DNA of 38,567 nucleotides from Candidatus Saccharimonadota bacterium (GCA_017404325.1 JAFRCO010000017.1:1-38567); one strand, 5' to 3'; positions 1 through 10,270 are shown, numbered from the stretch's first letter. The notes: a model not told the origin generated them from the letters alone. A program made the numbers and translations.

Positions 1-44
1 AAACTGACGATGATTAATTGCACAACTAAATTGTTAAAATATTT

Positions 45-79
45 CTAAAGACTGCTAAAATATCTACTCGCAGCTTTAG
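45..79. repeat. inverted repeat downstream of the first gene
   Basis: The arms CTAAAGACTGC (45-55) and GCAGCTTTAG (70-79) are complementary apart from one bulged A, with a loop of about 14 nt. It lies just past the stop of the minus-strand gene ending at 92, so it may protect or end that transcript, but no clear U-tract follows. Nothing else is recognised in bases 1-91. Confidence 0.35.
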
Positions 80-91
80 ACTGTCCCCATT

Positions 92-1129
92 TTATCGCAC
101 ACCACTGTCTTTGTCAAGAGCTTTTTTAAGATTTTTATGAGATTTTGATGGCAAGAATAGCCATAAAGCGGTTATGTTCCCTAAGACTAAGATTATTGTT
201 AACCACCACGGGAACTCAACGACTTTCTCGCAAGCACCTGTATAATTTCCAGTATTTGGTGCTTCTGGTACAGAAAACGAAACTGTTTCGTTCTCTTCCC
301 CTGGAGTTTGTGCTTCAATATATGTCACTTCTCCTAATCCTGTTAATTCTCCGTCATTACCTTCGTCATTGTTTTCATTTTGCTCATTTTCTATAGTTTT
401 TTCTCTAGGTGAAAGGAATTTGTAGCCATTCCCTGGCGAAAACATGAGTTTACAAGTTTCGCCTTCTCTATAATCCTCAAGACAATCTGAATAATCTAAA
501 TAGCCCTTCGAATTATAATTCTCGCCAAAAGTCGCAATATAAAGATAGCCCAAATAGTTATCAATTAAATTCGTACTATTAATCGGAAGTTCGAAGGGTT
601 TGTCCGCTGGAAAACCTTCCTCATCGAAAGGCTCGGCACTATCGGCATATAAGAGGTGCAGATCATCTGAAAACTGGGGCTCAATCGGAAGTTCGTGATT
701 ATAGTTACCAATTTCGCCGTTAATGCTATCAAACCAAGCGATAAAAATAAATTCAAGCGGTTGAATTTCTTCATAACCCCACCTTTTTAACATTTCGTCC
801 TCATCAAAATATAAAACCTCGATGGTTTCTGCTGTCGGATTGACCGCTGTAATCCAAAATCTCCCCTCTTTTAACATTTCGAGGGCTTGGTACCGCATAT
901 CTTCGCTTTCGAACTTCGAGAAGAAAAGTTCATTACGGCAATCAAAATCGTCACCGCAAAGGGCTTCTTCTTCAGCTTCAGCAATTTTCGAGAATTCTAG
1001 AAGGTCTTCGACCGACCACCAGGTTGTTCCGCTATCATCTACATAGAGTGCTTCGGTTTTTAATGGTACTAACAAATTTATTGTCGCACAAGTAATTAAA
1101 ATTAATAAAAATATGGGGATTTTCTTCAT
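92..1129 (-). CDS. secreted, C-terminally anchored acidic hypothetical protein (345 aa)
   Basis: No family is recognised. The start is supported by GAGGAG about 7 nt upstream of the ATG. The N-terminus is a signal peptide (MKK followed by a hydrophobic run to about residue 25). The body is rich in Glu and Asp. Near residues 290-294 there is APNTG, which resembles a sortase-type LPxTG signal but has Ala for Leu. It is followed after a short spacer by a hydrophobic segment (about 307-325) and a Lys-rich tail of about 20 residues. The layout suggests a surface protein fixed to the envelope by its C-terminus. Whether a sortase acts on it cannot be seen here. A -35/-10 pair sits upstream at 1158-1187. 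Confidence 0.75.
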   Translation of the reverse strand: MKKIPIFLLILITCATINLLVPLKTEALYVDDSGTTWWSVEDLLEFSKIAEAEEEALCGDDFDCRNELFFSKFESEDMRYQALEMLKEGRFWITAVNPTAETIEVLYFDEDEMLKRWGYEEIQPLEFIFIAWFDSINGEIGNYNHELPIEPQFSDDLHLLYADSAEPFDEEGFPADKPFELPINSTNLIDNYLGYLYIATFGENYNSKGYLDYSDCLEDYREGETCKLMFSPGNGYKFLSPREKTIENEQNENNDEGNDGELTGLGEVTYIEAQTPGEENETVSFSVPEAPNTGNYTGACEKVVEFPWWLTIILVLGNITALWLFLPSKSHKNLKKALDKDSGVR

Positions 1130-1157
1130 AATACTCCTCTTAATTTAGTTTCCACGG

Positions 1158-1187
1158 AGTATAGTCACAGGTTAAGAAAAACTTCAA
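1158..1187 (-). promoter_or_regulatory. promoter of the 92-1129 gene
   Basis: On the minus strand TTGAAG (1187-1182), an 18-nt spacer and TATACT (1163-1158) form a sigma-70-type promoter. The start would be about 20 nt upstream of the Shine-Dalgarno sequence. Confidence 0.6.
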
Positions 1188-1204
1188 CCCCGAAACTATT
1201 AAAT

Positions 1205-1228
1205 ATAAAGCTTAAGAGCTTTATTTTA
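1205..1228. repeat. small inverted repeat between divergent promoters
   Basis: AAAGCT and AGCTTT flank a TAAG loop within 1205-1224 and are followed by TTTT on the plus strand. It could be a weak terminator or an operator between the divergent promoters at 1158-1187 and 1262-1290. Nothing else is recognised between 1188 and 1261. Confidence 0.25.
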
Positions 1229-1261
1229 AAGCATAAATGCCATAAAGAACACCTGTTATGC

Positions 1262-1290
1262 TTGACTTTTTTATCTTAGTATGGTATAAT
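1262..1290 (+). promoter_or_regulatory. promoter for the 1440 gene
   Basis: TTGACT (1262-1267), a 17-nt spacer and TATAAT (1285-1290) preceded by TGG make a near-consensus promoter with an extended -10. Transcription would start near 1297, leaving a leader of about 140 nt. Confidence 0.8.
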
Positions 1291-1293
1291 TAA

Positions 1294-1439
1294 AAGATTG
1301 GACCTAGTCCTAATCTTGCACTAAAGAGGTGAGTAAATTAAGAGCTAAAAGGGTTGTTATCCCTTTAAATCCTTCTTATCTCGGCAACGAGTTTATTTAT
1401 ACATCATAGATAAAACTAAAAGTTGATGAGGATGGAAAC
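1294..1439 (+). promoter_or_regulatory. hairpin-rich 5' leader of the 1440 gene
   Basis: Three hairpins can be drawn in the leader. AAGATTGGAC pairs with GTCCTAATCTT near 1294-1317 with one bulge. AAAGGG/CCCTTT lies near 1348-1366. CTCG-GCAA-CGAG, a four-base-pair stem with a GNRA-type tetraloop, lies near 1379-1391. A ribosome-binding-like AGAGGTGAG at about 1325 could start a 26-codon GTG peptide at 1330. The gene's own site, GAGGATGGAAAC, precedes the ATG at 1440. No known riboswitch family is recognised. Confidence 0.4.
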
Positions 1440-1925
1440 ATGAAAAAAGAAGTGGAACTGCTAATGAGGTTCGAGGCGCTGGTCAGTCGTTATAATGAAT
1501 TTACTGAATCTGAGAGAAGTGTTTATGGGAGTTTGATGGATAGAGATAATATCCATTATGAAACCAGAAAAAACCTGAACAATTTTCTTGAGGCCGGCTT
1601 TGACGCCAGTCAGATTGCCAAGATGCTCTCTTGCCAAGATGTTTGGAACCATTACGATAAGCTAAAAGCTTGCGGTGCCAAACCTCAAATTCTAAGGAAG
1701 AAAGTCGCAAACTACTTAGAATACCTAAAAGAGTGGGAAGACGATAGCTTAGCAAACAATATCGGCCTCTTTTATAAGAGAGGCGTGGGGTTTACTAGGA
1801 TAATGAACTGTTTCTATAGAGACTGGGGAGGTTGCTGGAAACGGTTTACTCGAGAAGAGCTTCTAAGACAGGGCATTGACGAGGAAACTATCAATAAGTA
1901 CGCAGGCAAATACCACATCAAATAA
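1440..1925 (+). CDS. small helical hypothetical protein (161 aa)
   Basis: Not recognised. The start ATG has AGGATGG about 6 nt upstream. The protein is predominantly helical and charged, with no signal peptide or membrane segment. Short stretches such as LEAGFDASQIAKML (about residues 49-62) and FYKRGVGFTRIMNCFY (about 111-126) look like degenerate helix-turn-helix-sized repeats. The C-terminal part carries several Trp and Cys residues. It resembles RecX-like or other helical-repeat proteins only in general texture, so no function is assigned. It is a single gene with its own strong promoter and structured leader, and it ends at a strong terminator shared with gyrA. Confidence 0.7.
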   Translation: MKKEVELLMRFEALVSRYNEFTESERSVYGSLMDRDNIHYETRKNLNNFLEAGFDASQIAKMLSCQDVWNHYDKLKACGAKPQILRKKVANYLEYLKEWEDDSLANNIGLFYKRGVGFTRIMNCFYRDWGGCWKRFTREELLRQGIDEETINKYAGKYHIK

Positions 1926-1936
1926 CCCTTCTAAAT

Positions 1937-1965
1937 AAAAGGCTACGTTAGACGTAGCCTTTTTT
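1937..1965. terminator. bidirectional terminator between the 1440 gene and gyrA
   Basis: The 12-bp stem AAAAGGCTACGT / ACGTAGCCTTTT with a TAG loop is followed by a T-run on the plus strand and is A/T-flanked on both sides. It therefore can serve both convergent transcripts. Confidence 0.9.
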
Positions 1966-4449
1966 CTATGCTTTAGTTTCTTCTTCTGGCTCTTCTTCCG
2001 GAAGGACGATGCCAATAGAGGCAACGGTGTCACCTTCGCTCATTCTCATGATGCGAACGCCTTGAGTCGCGCGGCCAAGAGTCGGTATTTCTTTCATCGC
2101 TACTCTGATAGCCTGCCCCTTAGTAGACATCATAATCACTTCTTTCGCGAGCGGATCTAAGGTATGAACCGCGACAATCGGACCGGTTTTTGCGGTTACT
2201 GCGGCGACTTTAATCCCGACGCCACCGCGTTTATGAGGCGGGAAGTTCGAAACTAAGCAAGCTTTGCCGTAGCCATTTGCGGAAACGGCGATTAGCTTCT
2301 GATTAGGGTCGGTAATAACGTCCATACCGACGATTTCATCGCGTGGACGGAGGCGCATACCTCTTACGCCCATAGCGGAGCGACCCATAACACGGACTTC
2401 TTTCTCGTTAAAACGAGTAGCTTGGCCAGCAGAGGTCGAAATGACGATATCATGATCGCCAGTAGTTTCCTTCACCCATCTTAATTCATCGCCGTCGGCT
2501 AGCTTAATAGCGATAAGACCGTTACTACGGACATTGTAGAAGTCTTTAATCGCAGATTTCTTAATTGTTCCCTTCTTTGTCGCCATAAAGAGGTAGCCGT
2601 CAGCGCTCGTATCGCCCTGTTTAATAATCGCAGTAATCTTTTCTTCAGGATGCATATTGAGCATATTAACGGCGGCGGTACCTTTCGCGGCTAATGTCGC
2701 CTGCGGAACTTCGTAGGCTTTCATGCGGAAGAGACGACCTTGGTTAGTAAAGAATAAGAGATAATCGTGGGAATTTGCGGTAAGAATCTGAGCAATGACA
2801 TCTTCTTCCTTCGTTGTCATGCCACGTTTCCCTTTACCGCCACGATTTTGTTTCCTAAAGTCGTTTTGAGGAACACGTTTCATATAATTTTCAGAGGTCA
2901 AAAGGATCACGCTTTCTTCTTCAGGGATTAATTCCTCTTCGGAGAACTTGCCAACTTCATGATTAATAATCTTCGAGCGGCGCGGATCATCATATTTCTC
3001 TTTAATCGCGAGAAGTTCCTCTTTTACGACGCGAAGAACTTCCTTTTCATCAGCAAGAATAGCTTCGAGCTTCTTAATTAGTTCATGAAGTTCTTTCAAT
3101 TCTTCTTCGATTTTATCGCGCTCTAAGCCTTGGAGACGGCGAAGTTGCATCTGTAAGATGGCGTTTGCTTGAATCTCGGAGAGGCCGAAGCGCTTCATGA
3201 GTTGTTTATCGGCATCGTCATAAGAAGCGCGAATAACTTTAATCACTTCATCGATATTATCAAGAGCAATCTTCAAACCTTCTAAGATATGGGCACGCTC
3301 TTTTGCCTTCTTAAGGTCGAACTCAGTGCGACGGCGAATGACTTTCTGACGGTGTTTAATGAACTCAGCGAGAATCTCTTTTAGACCGAGGATACGAGGT
3401 TGGATACCATCAATTAAAGCAAGCATGTTGTAATGGAAAGCGGTCTGTAAAGGGGTAAGTTTATAAAGTTGGTTCAAAATCTTCTTCGGATAGGCATCTT
3501 TCTTAAGTTCGACAACAACACGAACTTTCCCTCTTGCGGATTCGTCGCGGGCATCGGCGATATGATCGAGCTTTTTAGATAGGACAAGGTCGCGAACCTT
3601 TTCAATAAAGCCTTCTTTACTCATCCCATAAGGAACTTCGGTGATTACGATGTTATAGCGGCCATTTTTACGCTCTTCAATATTCGCAACAGCGCGAATC
3701 ACGACCGAACCTTTACCAGTCGCGTAGGCTTCCTTCATCGGAGCACCACCGTAAACTTCGGCACCGGTTGGGAAATCTGGACCTTTAACGTATTTCATGA
3801 GGCCTTCAAGAGAAATTTCTGGATCATCAATCTGAGCTACGGTGGCATCAATTAGTTCTCCGAGGTTATGCGGAGGAATATTGGTTGCCATACCGACAGC
3901 GATACCCATCTGACCATTTAAGAGAATATTCGGAACAGCAGCCGGAAGGACGGCCGGTTCTTTTTCGGTCCCGTCGAAGTTATCACGAAAATCGACAGTT
4001 TCCTTCTCAATGTCGGCTAAAAGTTCGGCGCCAACTTTATCAAGACGAGCCTCAGTATAACGCGAAGCTGCGGCCTCATCACCGTCCATCGAACCGAAGT
4101 TACCTTGGCCCTCGACAAGGGTGTAGCGCATTTTCCAAGGTTGTGCAAGGTTAACCATTGCCTCATAGATAGAGGAGTCGCCGTGTGGATGATATTTACC
4201 CATGACTTCACCGACGATACGAGCGGATTTTACAGTTGCATGAGGGGCTTTCCAACCGTTTTTATTCATTGCATAGAGAATACGGCGGTTAACCGGCTTC
4301 AAACCATCGCGGACGTCAGGGAGGGCGCGGTCAACGATAACAGATAAGGAGTAGCGAAGGAAGTAGTCTTCCATGGTATTTTCGACAGTGCGAAGTTCAA
4401 TGCCAGTTTCGGGAGTGTTTAATTCGTTTGGTTTAGTGTTCTCTTCCAT
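1966..4449 (-). CDS. gyrA: DNA gyrase subunit A
   Basis: This is the breakage-reunion subunit of the ATP-dependent type IIA topoisomerase that introduces negative supercoils. The 827-residue length is normal. The catalytic tyrosine is Y131 in SRYTE. The quinolone region reads GDSSIYE (residues 90-96), so the position equal to E. coli Ser83 is Ser and the one equal to Asp87 is Glu. The C-terminal beta-pinwheel carries a GyrA box QNRGGKG (534-540), with Asn where Arg or Lys is usual. The acidic C-terminal tail is typical. AAGGAGG precedes the ATG. It lies 9 nt after gyrB in one operon read from the gyrB promoter. Confidence 0.98.
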   Translation of the reverse strand: MEENTKPNELNTPETGIELRTVENTMEDYFLRYSLSVIVDRALPDVRDGLKPVNRRILYAMNKNGWKAPHATVKSARIVGEVMGKYHPHGDSSIYEAMVNLAQPWKMRYTLVEGQGNFGSMDGDEAAASRYTEARLDKVGAELLADIEKETVDFRDNFDGTEKEPAVLPAAVPNILLNGQMGIAVGMATNIPPHNLGELIDATVAQIDDPEISLEGLMKYVKGPDFPTGAEVYGGAPMKEAYATGKGSVVIRAVANIEERKNGRYNIVITEVPYGMSKEGFIEKVRDLVLSKKLDHIADARDESARGKVRVVVELKKDAYPKKILNQLYKLTPLQTAFHYNMLALIDGIQPRILGLKEILAEFIKHRQKVIRRRTEFDLKKAKERAHILEGLKIALDNIDEVIKVIRASYDDADKQLMKRFGLSEIQANAILQMQLRRLQGLERDKIEEELKELHELIKKLEAILADEKEVLRVVKEELLAIKEKYDDPRRSKIINHEVGKFSEEELIPEEESVILLTSENYMKRVPQNDFRKQNRGGKGKRGMTTKEEDVIAQILTANSHDYLLFFTNQGRLFRMKAYEVPQATLAAKGTAAVNMLNMHPEEKITAIIKQGDTSADGYLFMATKKGTIKKSAIKDFYNVRSNGLIAIKLADGDELRWVKETTGDHDIVISTSAGQATRFNEKEVRVMGRSAMGVRGMRLRPRDEIVGMDVITDPNQKLIAVSANGYGKACLVSNFPPHKRGGVGIKVAAVTAKTGPIVAVHTLDPLAKEVIMMSTKGQAIRVAMKEIPTLGRATQGVRIMRMSEGDTVASIGIVLPEEEPEEETKA

Positions 4450-4458
4450 ATTTCCTCC

Positions 4459-6444
4459 TTAAAAGTCCAAATCATCTAGGTCGACGCTAGCGGCGCGAGC
4501 CTGTATAAAGTTTTTACGAAGTTCAGCTTGGTCACCCATTAGTTTCGAGAAGATGGCGTCGGCTTTTTCAGCATCATCAATATTTACTCTTACAAGAGTA
4601 CGGTTTTCCGGGTTCATAGTCGTTTCCCAGAGTTGAGCGGCATCCATTTCGCCAAGACCCTTAAAGCGTTGCTGGGCGGTATAACCAGCCTGTTTAAAGC
4701 GTTCGGAATCTTCATCAATCTTAGTTCCAGCGGCTTTACGCTCCTCAATTTTCTTAGTTAAAGTCTCTTCAAGGGCTTGTTCGTCATAGATATAATCAAT
4801 CTTACGAGCGCTTCCAGTTCCCTTAATTAACCCAAATAGCGGCGGTTTTGCAAGATAGACATGTCCAGCCTTGATAATATCAGGCATATAGCGGAAGAAG
4901 AAAGTGAGCAACAGAGTAGAAATATGTGAACCATCAACATCAGCATCAGTCATGAAGACGATTTTATGATATCTTAGGCCATCGATATTAAACTGGTCGC
5001 CGATACCAACACCGAGCCCCTTTATCAGAGAGACAAGCTCGGCATTAGCGAGCATTTTATCTAATCTAGCACGCTCGGTATTTAAGACCTTACCTCTTAA
5101 CGGTAAGATAGCCTGGGTCTTAGAATCGCGACCTTCCTTCGCAGAACCGGCCGCTGAATTACCTTCTACGATGAATAATTCGCATTCTTCAGCGTTTCTA
5201 GAGGAACAATCGGCGAGTTTCGAAGGAAGATTAAGCCCTTCAAAGGCGCCTTTCCTGATAACGTTGTCTCTAGCAGCACGGGCGGCTTTACGGGCACGGG
5301 CAGCTAAAGTAGCTTTACCGACAATTTTCTTCGCAATAGCCGGGTTTTCTTCGAGATAATAGCCAAAATATTCGGTCATTACTTTATCGACATAACCTCT
5401 GACCTCTGGATTTCCGAGTTTATTCTTTGTCTGACCTTCGAATTGTGGATCAGGGAGTTTTACTAAAATAACTGCAGTTAAACCTTCCTTAATGTCGTCC
5501 CCCGTTAGGTTATCTTCTTTCTCTTTTAAGAGGCCATTTTTACGGGCGTAATCGTTAATAGTACGGTTTAATCCCGTCCTAAAACCAACGACGTGCATAC
5601 CACCATCAGGGGTAAGAACGTTATTGGCGAAAGGTTTCATAATTTCGGCAAAAGTATCGTTATACTGAAGAGCGACCTCAATAATTGCGTCTTGAACCTG
5701 TTTTTCGACATAGAAAATATCGTCGGATAATAGTTCTTTACCACTGTTTAAGCGCTTAACATAACTTCTAATTCCCCCTTCAAAGTAGAATGATTCATGC
5801 GCCCCAGTTCGTTCATCGGTAACGGTGATTAGAATACCTTTGGTAAGATAGGCTTGGTGACGAGCGTAATTAGAGACCCAGTCATAATCAAAAGTAGTAG
5901 TTTCTTTAAAGATAGAGGGGTCAGGATAGAAAGTAATAGAGGTACCGGACTCACGAGGTGAGCCGTTAGTGACCTTTAGGTCCATAGTCGGTTTACCGGT
6001 ATCAAACTCGATATGATGGGTCTTCCCACCTCGGTAAACTTCCGCAATCATGCTGGTCGAAAGAGCGTTTACGACAGAGGAACCGACGCCGTGGAGACCG
6101 GAAGAAACTTTATAACCACCATCGCCGAACTTTCCTCCGGCATGAAGGACTGTTAAAACTGTTTCAAGAGTAGATTTCTTAGTTTTAGGGTGAATATCGA
6201 CAGGAATACCACGCCCATTATCATCGATACGAACTCCGCCATCCTTTAAAATTGTAATATCTACACGATTCGCAAATCCGGCAATCGCCTCATCGATTGA
6301 GTTATCGGCAATCTCTTTGATTAGGTGATGTAACCCGTCGTAACCAGTAGAACCGATATACATTCCGGGGCGCAGGCGCACCGGTTCTAGTCCCTCTAGT
6401 ACCCGAATTTCTGACGAATCATAAGCTTCCGCTTTTTCGGCCAT
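4459..6444 (-). CDS. gyrB: DNA gyrase subunit B
   Basis: This is the ATPase and TOPRIM subunit of gyrase. The 661 residues are arranged as a GHKL ATPase domain at the N-terminus (DNGRGIP and the GLHGVGSS lid), a transducer domain, and a TOPRIM domain with EGNSAAGSAKEGRD and DADVDGSH, ending in the QRFKGLGEMD tail. It lacks the long insert seen in enterobacterial GyrB. GAAGAGG lies about 9 nt before the ATG. It is the first gene of a gyrB-gyrA operon with a clear promoter at 6476-6503. Confidence 0.98.
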   Translation of the reverse strand: MAEKAEAYDSSEIRVLEGLEPVRLRPGMYIGSTGYDGLHHLIKEIADNSIDEAIAGFANRVDITILKDGGVRIDDNGRGIPVDIHPKTKKSTLETVLTVLHAGGKFGDGGYKVSSGLHGVGSSVVNALSTSMIAEVYRGGKTHHIEFDTGKPTMDLKVTNGSPRESGTSITFYPDPSIFKETTTFDYDWVSNYARHQAYLTKGILITVTDERTGAHESFYFEGGIRSYVKRLNSGKELLSDDIFYVEKQVQDAIIEVALQYNDTFAEIMKPFANNVLTPDGGMHVVGFRTGLNRTINDYARKNGLLKEKEDNLTGDDIKEGLTAVILVKLPDPQFEGQTKNKLGNPEVRGYVDKVMTEYFGYYLEENPAIAKKIVGKATLAARARKAARAARDNVIRKGAFEGLNLPSKLADCSSRNAEECELFIVEGNSAAGSAKEGRDSKTQAILPLRGKVLNTERARLDKMLANAELVSLIKGLGVGIGDQFNIDGLRYHKIVFMTDADVDGSHISTLLLTFFFRYMPDIIKAGHVYLAKPPLFGLIKGTGSARKIDYIYDEQALEETLTKKIEERKAAGTKIDEDSERFKQAGYTAQQRFKGLGEMDAAQLWETTMNPENRTLVRVNIDDAEKADAIFSKLMGDQAELRKNFIQARAASVDLDDLDF

Positions 6445-6475
6445 ATATATACCTCTTCTTTAATATTCTCTCTCT

Positions 6476-6503
6476 ATTATACACCTTAGAGCAAAAAAAT
6501 CAA
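6476..6503 (-). promoter_or_regulatory. gyrB-gyrA promoter
   Basis: On the minus strand TTGATT (6503-6498), a 16-nt spacer and TATAAT (6481-6476) are followed by a leader of roughly 25 nt that contains the gyrB ribosome-binding site. Confidence 0.75.
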
Positions 6504-6530
6504 GCTTAAGACGGGGTTTAATGATGGTTT

Positions 6531-9338
6531 TTATCTTATTTTAAAGACGGCTTCTTGGGAAGTTTCTTCAGGGGTAGGCTCGGGAGTTGGCTCGGGTTCT
6601 GGTTCGGGTTCTGGAGCTGGGGTTGGTTCTGGAATCGGTTCAGGGGTTGGTTCTGGAACTGGCGCGAGCTCTGGAACTGGTGCTGGAACGGGTTCCGGAG
6701 ATGGCTCTGGAGCTGGTTGTGGGGCTGAAGCAGCTGAAGCAGCCGCGGTTCTTTTCATCCACCCATCTAGAAAGCCTCTTTCTGGCTCACTGGAGGCGTC
6801 AGAAAGGTCTTCTATTGCAGAAGGCGAGTCATTTACGGATTTTAGCATAGAAGCGGTTCCTGGGCCTTCTGATGCGCTTTTTTCGCTATTTTTTGCCCTT
6901 TCAGCAGCGCTCCAACGGTCCTGGATCTCTTTTTCAACTTCTGCGCGAGTTTTACCGAATTTGGCAGCAGTATAAACTTTAAGACTATTCATTAATTCCT
7001 CATTCGGTTCACCCATTGGCGCCGGAAGACTCATCGTAAACGGCGCTGAAGGCATGCCAAACATCATAACCTTACAGATAGCGGCGTGGTTCGGAGTCTT
7101 AGTAAGGTCTTCAGCGGTAAAGGTCGGAGTGAAGGCTTTCACCATTAAATCTGCATCTGTAACACCAATACGGCCGCAGATAATTGTGCCGACGTTACCG
7201 AGGAGAGCTTCCCTAATTTTATCTGTAAGCTGAGTCATAAACTGATTAGCAACAATAAGATTTAGGCGATATTTTCGAGCCTCTGAGAGGATAGACTCGA
7301 AACTATCTGTTGCGAAATTCTGGAACTCGTCTACATAGAGACAGAAATCTTGACGTTCTCTTTCTGGGATATCCTGACGGCTCATGGCGGCCTGTTGGAA
7401 TTTCATAACAAAAATCATACCGAGAAGGTTGGCGTTAATGTCACCTAAACGCCCCTTAGAGAGGTTAACGAGGAAGATTTTCTTGTTATCCATGATTTCA
7501 CGGATATTAAAGCCCGATTTTACCTGACCTAAGGTGTTTCTCATAATGGTATTAGCAAGGAATGGACCCCATTTAGAGGCAAACCAAGTAATAACTTCGC
7601 CGGCATCGTTGGATTTTTGAGAAGCCGGGAACTCTTTGGTCCAGTAATCGTAAACTGCCTTATCTGTGACATATTTAAGTTTAGATTTAACGAATTCCGG
7701 ATCAGTGAAGCATTGAGGAATATCGATGAAAGTTGCCCCGGCGGGATCAGCCATAAGAAGAAGAGCGGCATTTCTAAACATATGCTGACCACGAGGGCCG
7801 AAGAAACCTTGGTTTTGGGGATCAAAGAGAGATTGAAGCATGCTAATTCCCTCTTGAACGATAAAGTCTTTTTGGTCTGGACTAGTAAATTCGAACATAT
7901 TCATACCGACTGGATGTTCAATGTCGGCAGGGTCGAAGTAAATAATATCATCAACTCTTTCCTCTGGGACACGCTGCAAAATCGCTTCTACGGCGTCACC
8001 GTGAGGATCGATGAAAGCAAAGCCACGCCCATCACACATATCCTGGAAGGCAAGATTCTCAAGAAAGACAGATTTACCCATACCTGTTTGACCAATGATG
8101 TACATATGGCGACGACGGTTATCGTCATCGAGGTAAATTGCCTTTTTAACGCCACGGAATTCATTGGTACCGAGAAGAATGCCTTCGGTAGCAAGTTTGG
8201 CTGGACCATCAACCTGTTTGGTAAGCTGACGTTCAACCTGGGAGTTAGGAATAGCGTTCTGTTCTGGCAAGTGATAAATAGAGGCGAGCTCAACGCTGTT
8301 TAAGATGGTTGATTTGGTTCTAAGCGGGAAAAATCGCAAAGTATAGTCAATGGTAAGTTTTTTAGGGTTTTTCATGGCATTAACTTTAAAGCCATTGAGT
8401 TCTGGGGAGTTAAACTGGGCAAAAGCCGACACGACGCCACCCATAATAGCCTCTGAACGGGCACTGTTTGATGAACTGGCAATAATGCGAATCAGGGTTT
8501 CGAAAGCCGGAAAACGCATTTTGTTGGCGATTGCGGTCATTTCGTCTTGTTTGATGTTAGTAACTGTAGTTTGTTCCGTTTTTTCGTGATCAGGGGGGAC
8601 TTCCCAAGGAGCACGAATCAAATCAATGGCAAAATCGCCAATTCCAGAGCCAATAGTGCTAGTGCTTTTCCCTTTTTGAGTTTTTTCAATGTATTCTTTG
8701 CCGCGCATAGACCAATTTTTGTGTGCAGGACGGAAAAGAATTTGTACAGCAGCACCTTCATTTTTGCTCACAGTAGAGAGGGCGTTTAAAATCGCCATTT
8801 GGGCGTCACGCTTAGTGTCTTCGTAAGTTGCGATTGGTAGATAATAGCCTTTATTAAGAGTTAGTTCAGCACCGGCGACAGCATTAACCCCACCGCCGCC
8901 TGCAAAGATGTTTTCTTCGTGTTTTTCCTCTAATCTAGCCGTAGGATAAGCTGATTGGACGGCCTGCTTGATAGTATCTGCTAAGACTGATGGAACGATT
9001 GCATAGTATTTAATGAATCCGTCTTTAGCGATAATTTCAAGGGAGAAATGGCGCTGACCATAGAGTTTAGATTTAAAACCTTTAGTGATAGTAGAAGAAA
9101 GAATAGAATACATAATCTGGGCTTTAGAGACAGCTTCGTTTGCGATATCGCGTTTATCACGACCGCCGCCCTCAATATCGTCAGTAGTCGGGGGTAAATG
9201 AATGAGGAGCGGGACCATCTTTAACCCGCGCTCATATTTTTTAGCTTTTCTAAGAGAAGAAATCCTCGAAGCAAAAATAATTGAGAGCAACACAATCGCA
9301 GCTATGATACCAGTTAAAGCCACCACCCAACTATCCAT
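6531..9338 (-). CDS. VirD4/TraG-like type IV secretion ATPase with Pro/Glu-rich tail
   Basis: This is a large membrane-anchored ATPase of the conjugation coupling-protein superfamily (type IV secretion DNA-binding / TraM-recognition domains). A transmembrane helix occupies residues 5-23. Residues 40-400 form a long N-terminal region. Walker A is GQTGMGKS (416-423), FIDPHGD follows at 442-448, and Walker B is YVDEFQ (668-673). The TraG-like C-lobe ends near 800. The last 70 or so residues are a repetitive Pro-Glu/Pro-Ala tail of the kind that spans cell wall. AGAGGTGG precedes the ATG. Relatives in CPR bacteria suggest DNA or protein transport, perhaps in DNA uptake or host attachment, but the substrate is not visible. 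No relaxase or VirB genes are in the window. It follows two small genes (9397-10264) that may be accessory. Confidence 0.85.
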   Translation of the reverse strand: MDSWVVALTGIIAAIVLLSIIFASRISSLRKAKKYERGLKMVPLLIHLPPTTDDIEGGGRDKRDIANEAVSKAQIMYSILSSTITKGFKSKLYGQRHFSLEIIAKDGFIKYYAIVPSVLADTIKQAVQSAYPTARLEEKHEENIFAGGGGVNAVAGAELTLNKGYYLPIATYEDTKRDAQMAILNALSTVSKNEGAAVQILFRPAHKNWSMRGKEYIEKTQKGKSTSTIGSGIGDFAIDLIRAPWEVPPDHEKTEQTTVTNIKQDEMTAIANKMRFPAFETLIRIIASSSNSARSEAIMGGVVSAFAQFNSPELNGFKVNAMKNPKKLTIDYTLRFFPLRTKSTILNSVELASIYHLPEQNAIPNSQVERQLTKQVDGPAKLATEGILLGTNEFRGVKKAIYLDDDNRRRHMYIIGQTGMGKSVFLENLAFQDMCDGRGFAFIDPHGDAVEAILQRVPEERVDDIIYFDPADIEHPVGMNMFEFTSPDQKDFIVQEGISMLQSLFDPQNQGFFGPRGQHMFRNAALLLMADPAGATFIDIPQCFTDPEFVKSKLKYVTDKAVYDYWTKEFPASQKSNDAGEVITWFASKWGPFLANTIMRNTLGQVKSGFNIREIMDNKKIFLVNLSKGRLGDINANLLGMIFVMKFQQAAMSRQDIPERERQDFCLYVDEFQNFATDSFESILSEARKYRLNLIVANQFMTQLTDKIREALLGNVGTIICGRIGVTDADLMVKAFTPTFTAEDLTKTPNHAAICKVMMFGMPSAPFTMSLPAPMGEPNEELMNSLKVYTAAKFGKTRAEVEKEIQDRWSAAERAKNSEKSASEGPGTASMLKSVNDSPSAIEDLSDASSEPERGFLDGWMKRTAAASAASAPQPAPEPSPEPVPAPVPELAPVPEPTPEPIPEPTPAPEPEPEPEPTPEPTPEETSQEAVFKIR

Positions 9339-9396
9339 TAGAGTACCACCTCTTTCTGATAATTGTTGTAAAAAATACTAAAACAGATGAGTTTTT

Positions 9397-9891
9397 TCAT
9401 AGCTCCACCCCTCTGCCATATGAGTTTTTTAGATTGGCCTCTACTAGACCGCCTTGGCCTCTGATCTCTTCATAGAAGGCGTTCGCGTCTCCGTCTTTGC
9501 TGAGTTTAGAGGTCGCAGATTCGATAGCCTGAAAGCCTGCCCTACTAAGTTTCCCTGTTGTTTTAATGGCAGACTGATTAAAATTAGATGTTTTTTGGAC
9601 TTCTGTCTCTTCGGGCTGTTCGGTCATAGGGGGCATTTCGAGATTAACAATCTGCCCCAATGCCTGATCGTTAGCTATTTCTTCGGTAGGTTCTAGCTCA
9701 GTGTTTATAGGGGCCTGTTCAGAGGAAGTCATTGCAGCATTACCAAGGTTTTTAGGGTCGCGCTCGACGGAATATTCTTCAGAAAGTAGGCTATTCGCCT
9801 TATCAGGATTATTGATTTCGGAGGCATTACCAACACCAGCCGTAAAAAACGGCTCTTGGTTCGGAGTGTTTACTGGTTGACCATAATCCAT
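9397..9891 (-). CDS. hypothetical protein preceding the secretion ATPase (164 aa)
   Basis: Not recognised. It is a soluble, Gln/Asn/Glu-rich, probably largely disordered protein with no signal peptide. The last 50 residues look more ordered (AIESATSKLSKDGDANAFY). There is no Shine-Dalgarno sequence. Instead TAAAAT ends exactly 6 nt before the ATG, so the mRNA is probably leaderless. It lies 58 nt upstream of the VirD4-like ATPase on the same strand, which suggests a linked role. Confidence 0.65.
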   Translation of the reverse strand: MDYGQPVNTPNQEPFFTAGVGNASEINNPDKANSLLSEEYSVERDPKNLGNAAMTSSEQAPINTELEPTEEIANDQALGQIVNLEMPPMTEQPEETEVQKTSNFNQSAIKTTGKLSRAGFQAIESATSKLSKDGDANAFYEEIRGQGGLVEANLKNSYGRGVEL

Positions 9892-9897
9892 ATGCTT

Positions 9898-9906
9898 ATT
9901 TTATCA
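9898..9906 (-). promoter_or_regulatory. extended -10 promoter giving a leaderless mRNA
   Basis: TGATAAAAT on the minus strand (TAAAAT 9903-9898) leaves six bases to the ATG at 9891. No good -35 is seen, and the TGn extension may compensate. Confidence 0.6.
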
Positions 9907-9910
9907 CACT

Positions 9911-10264
9911 TTAAATTCTTTTGTATACTAAAAATTCGGCTAAAGCCGTAAAAAGACAAATAAGGACAAAAGTCCAGAGGTTAATGGCCCCGAAAGAACG
10001 AGCCATTAAAAGCATTATAGGTGCAAAAGCGAAAACTGCAGAATAGAGATAATCTTTATTTCTTAGATTTGGTTTTTTAAAAGCAACTCGTTTAAAAGTC
10101 TGAAATAAGATTGAGATGAGCCCAAAAACCGTAATATATATTGTTGTAAAAAATAATAAAACTCCGAACGGACCAATTTCTGTCGGAGATGTAAAAAAGA
10201 GCATAATAATGAGAACTGCGAGTCCTATTATGCTCAAGACACAAATAATACGGTTATGCTTCAT
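9911..10264 (-). CDS. four-helix membrane protein (117 aa)
   Basis: Not recognised. Four hydrophobic segments at about residues 6-24, 34-55, 77-90 and 94-113 with short, basic connecting loops point to an inner-membrane protein. It starts with ATG exactly six bases after a TATAAT, with no ribosome-binding site, so it is probably leaderless. It sits upstream of the secretion ATPase pair on the same strand. A role in that system is only a guess from position. Confidence 0.7.
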   Translation of the reverse strand: MKHNRIICVLSIIGLAVLIIMLFFTSPTEIGPFGVLLFFTTIYITVFGLISILFQTFKRVAFKKPNLRNKDYLYSAVFAFAPIMLLMARSFGAINLWTFVLICLFTALAEFLVYKRI

Positions 10265-10270
10265 AACCTT

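Noticed and set aside
7617-8303. 228-codon ORF on the plus strand inside the secretion ATPase
   Set aside because: It is a shadow of the opposite-strand gene with no ribosome-binding site and no recognisable protein.
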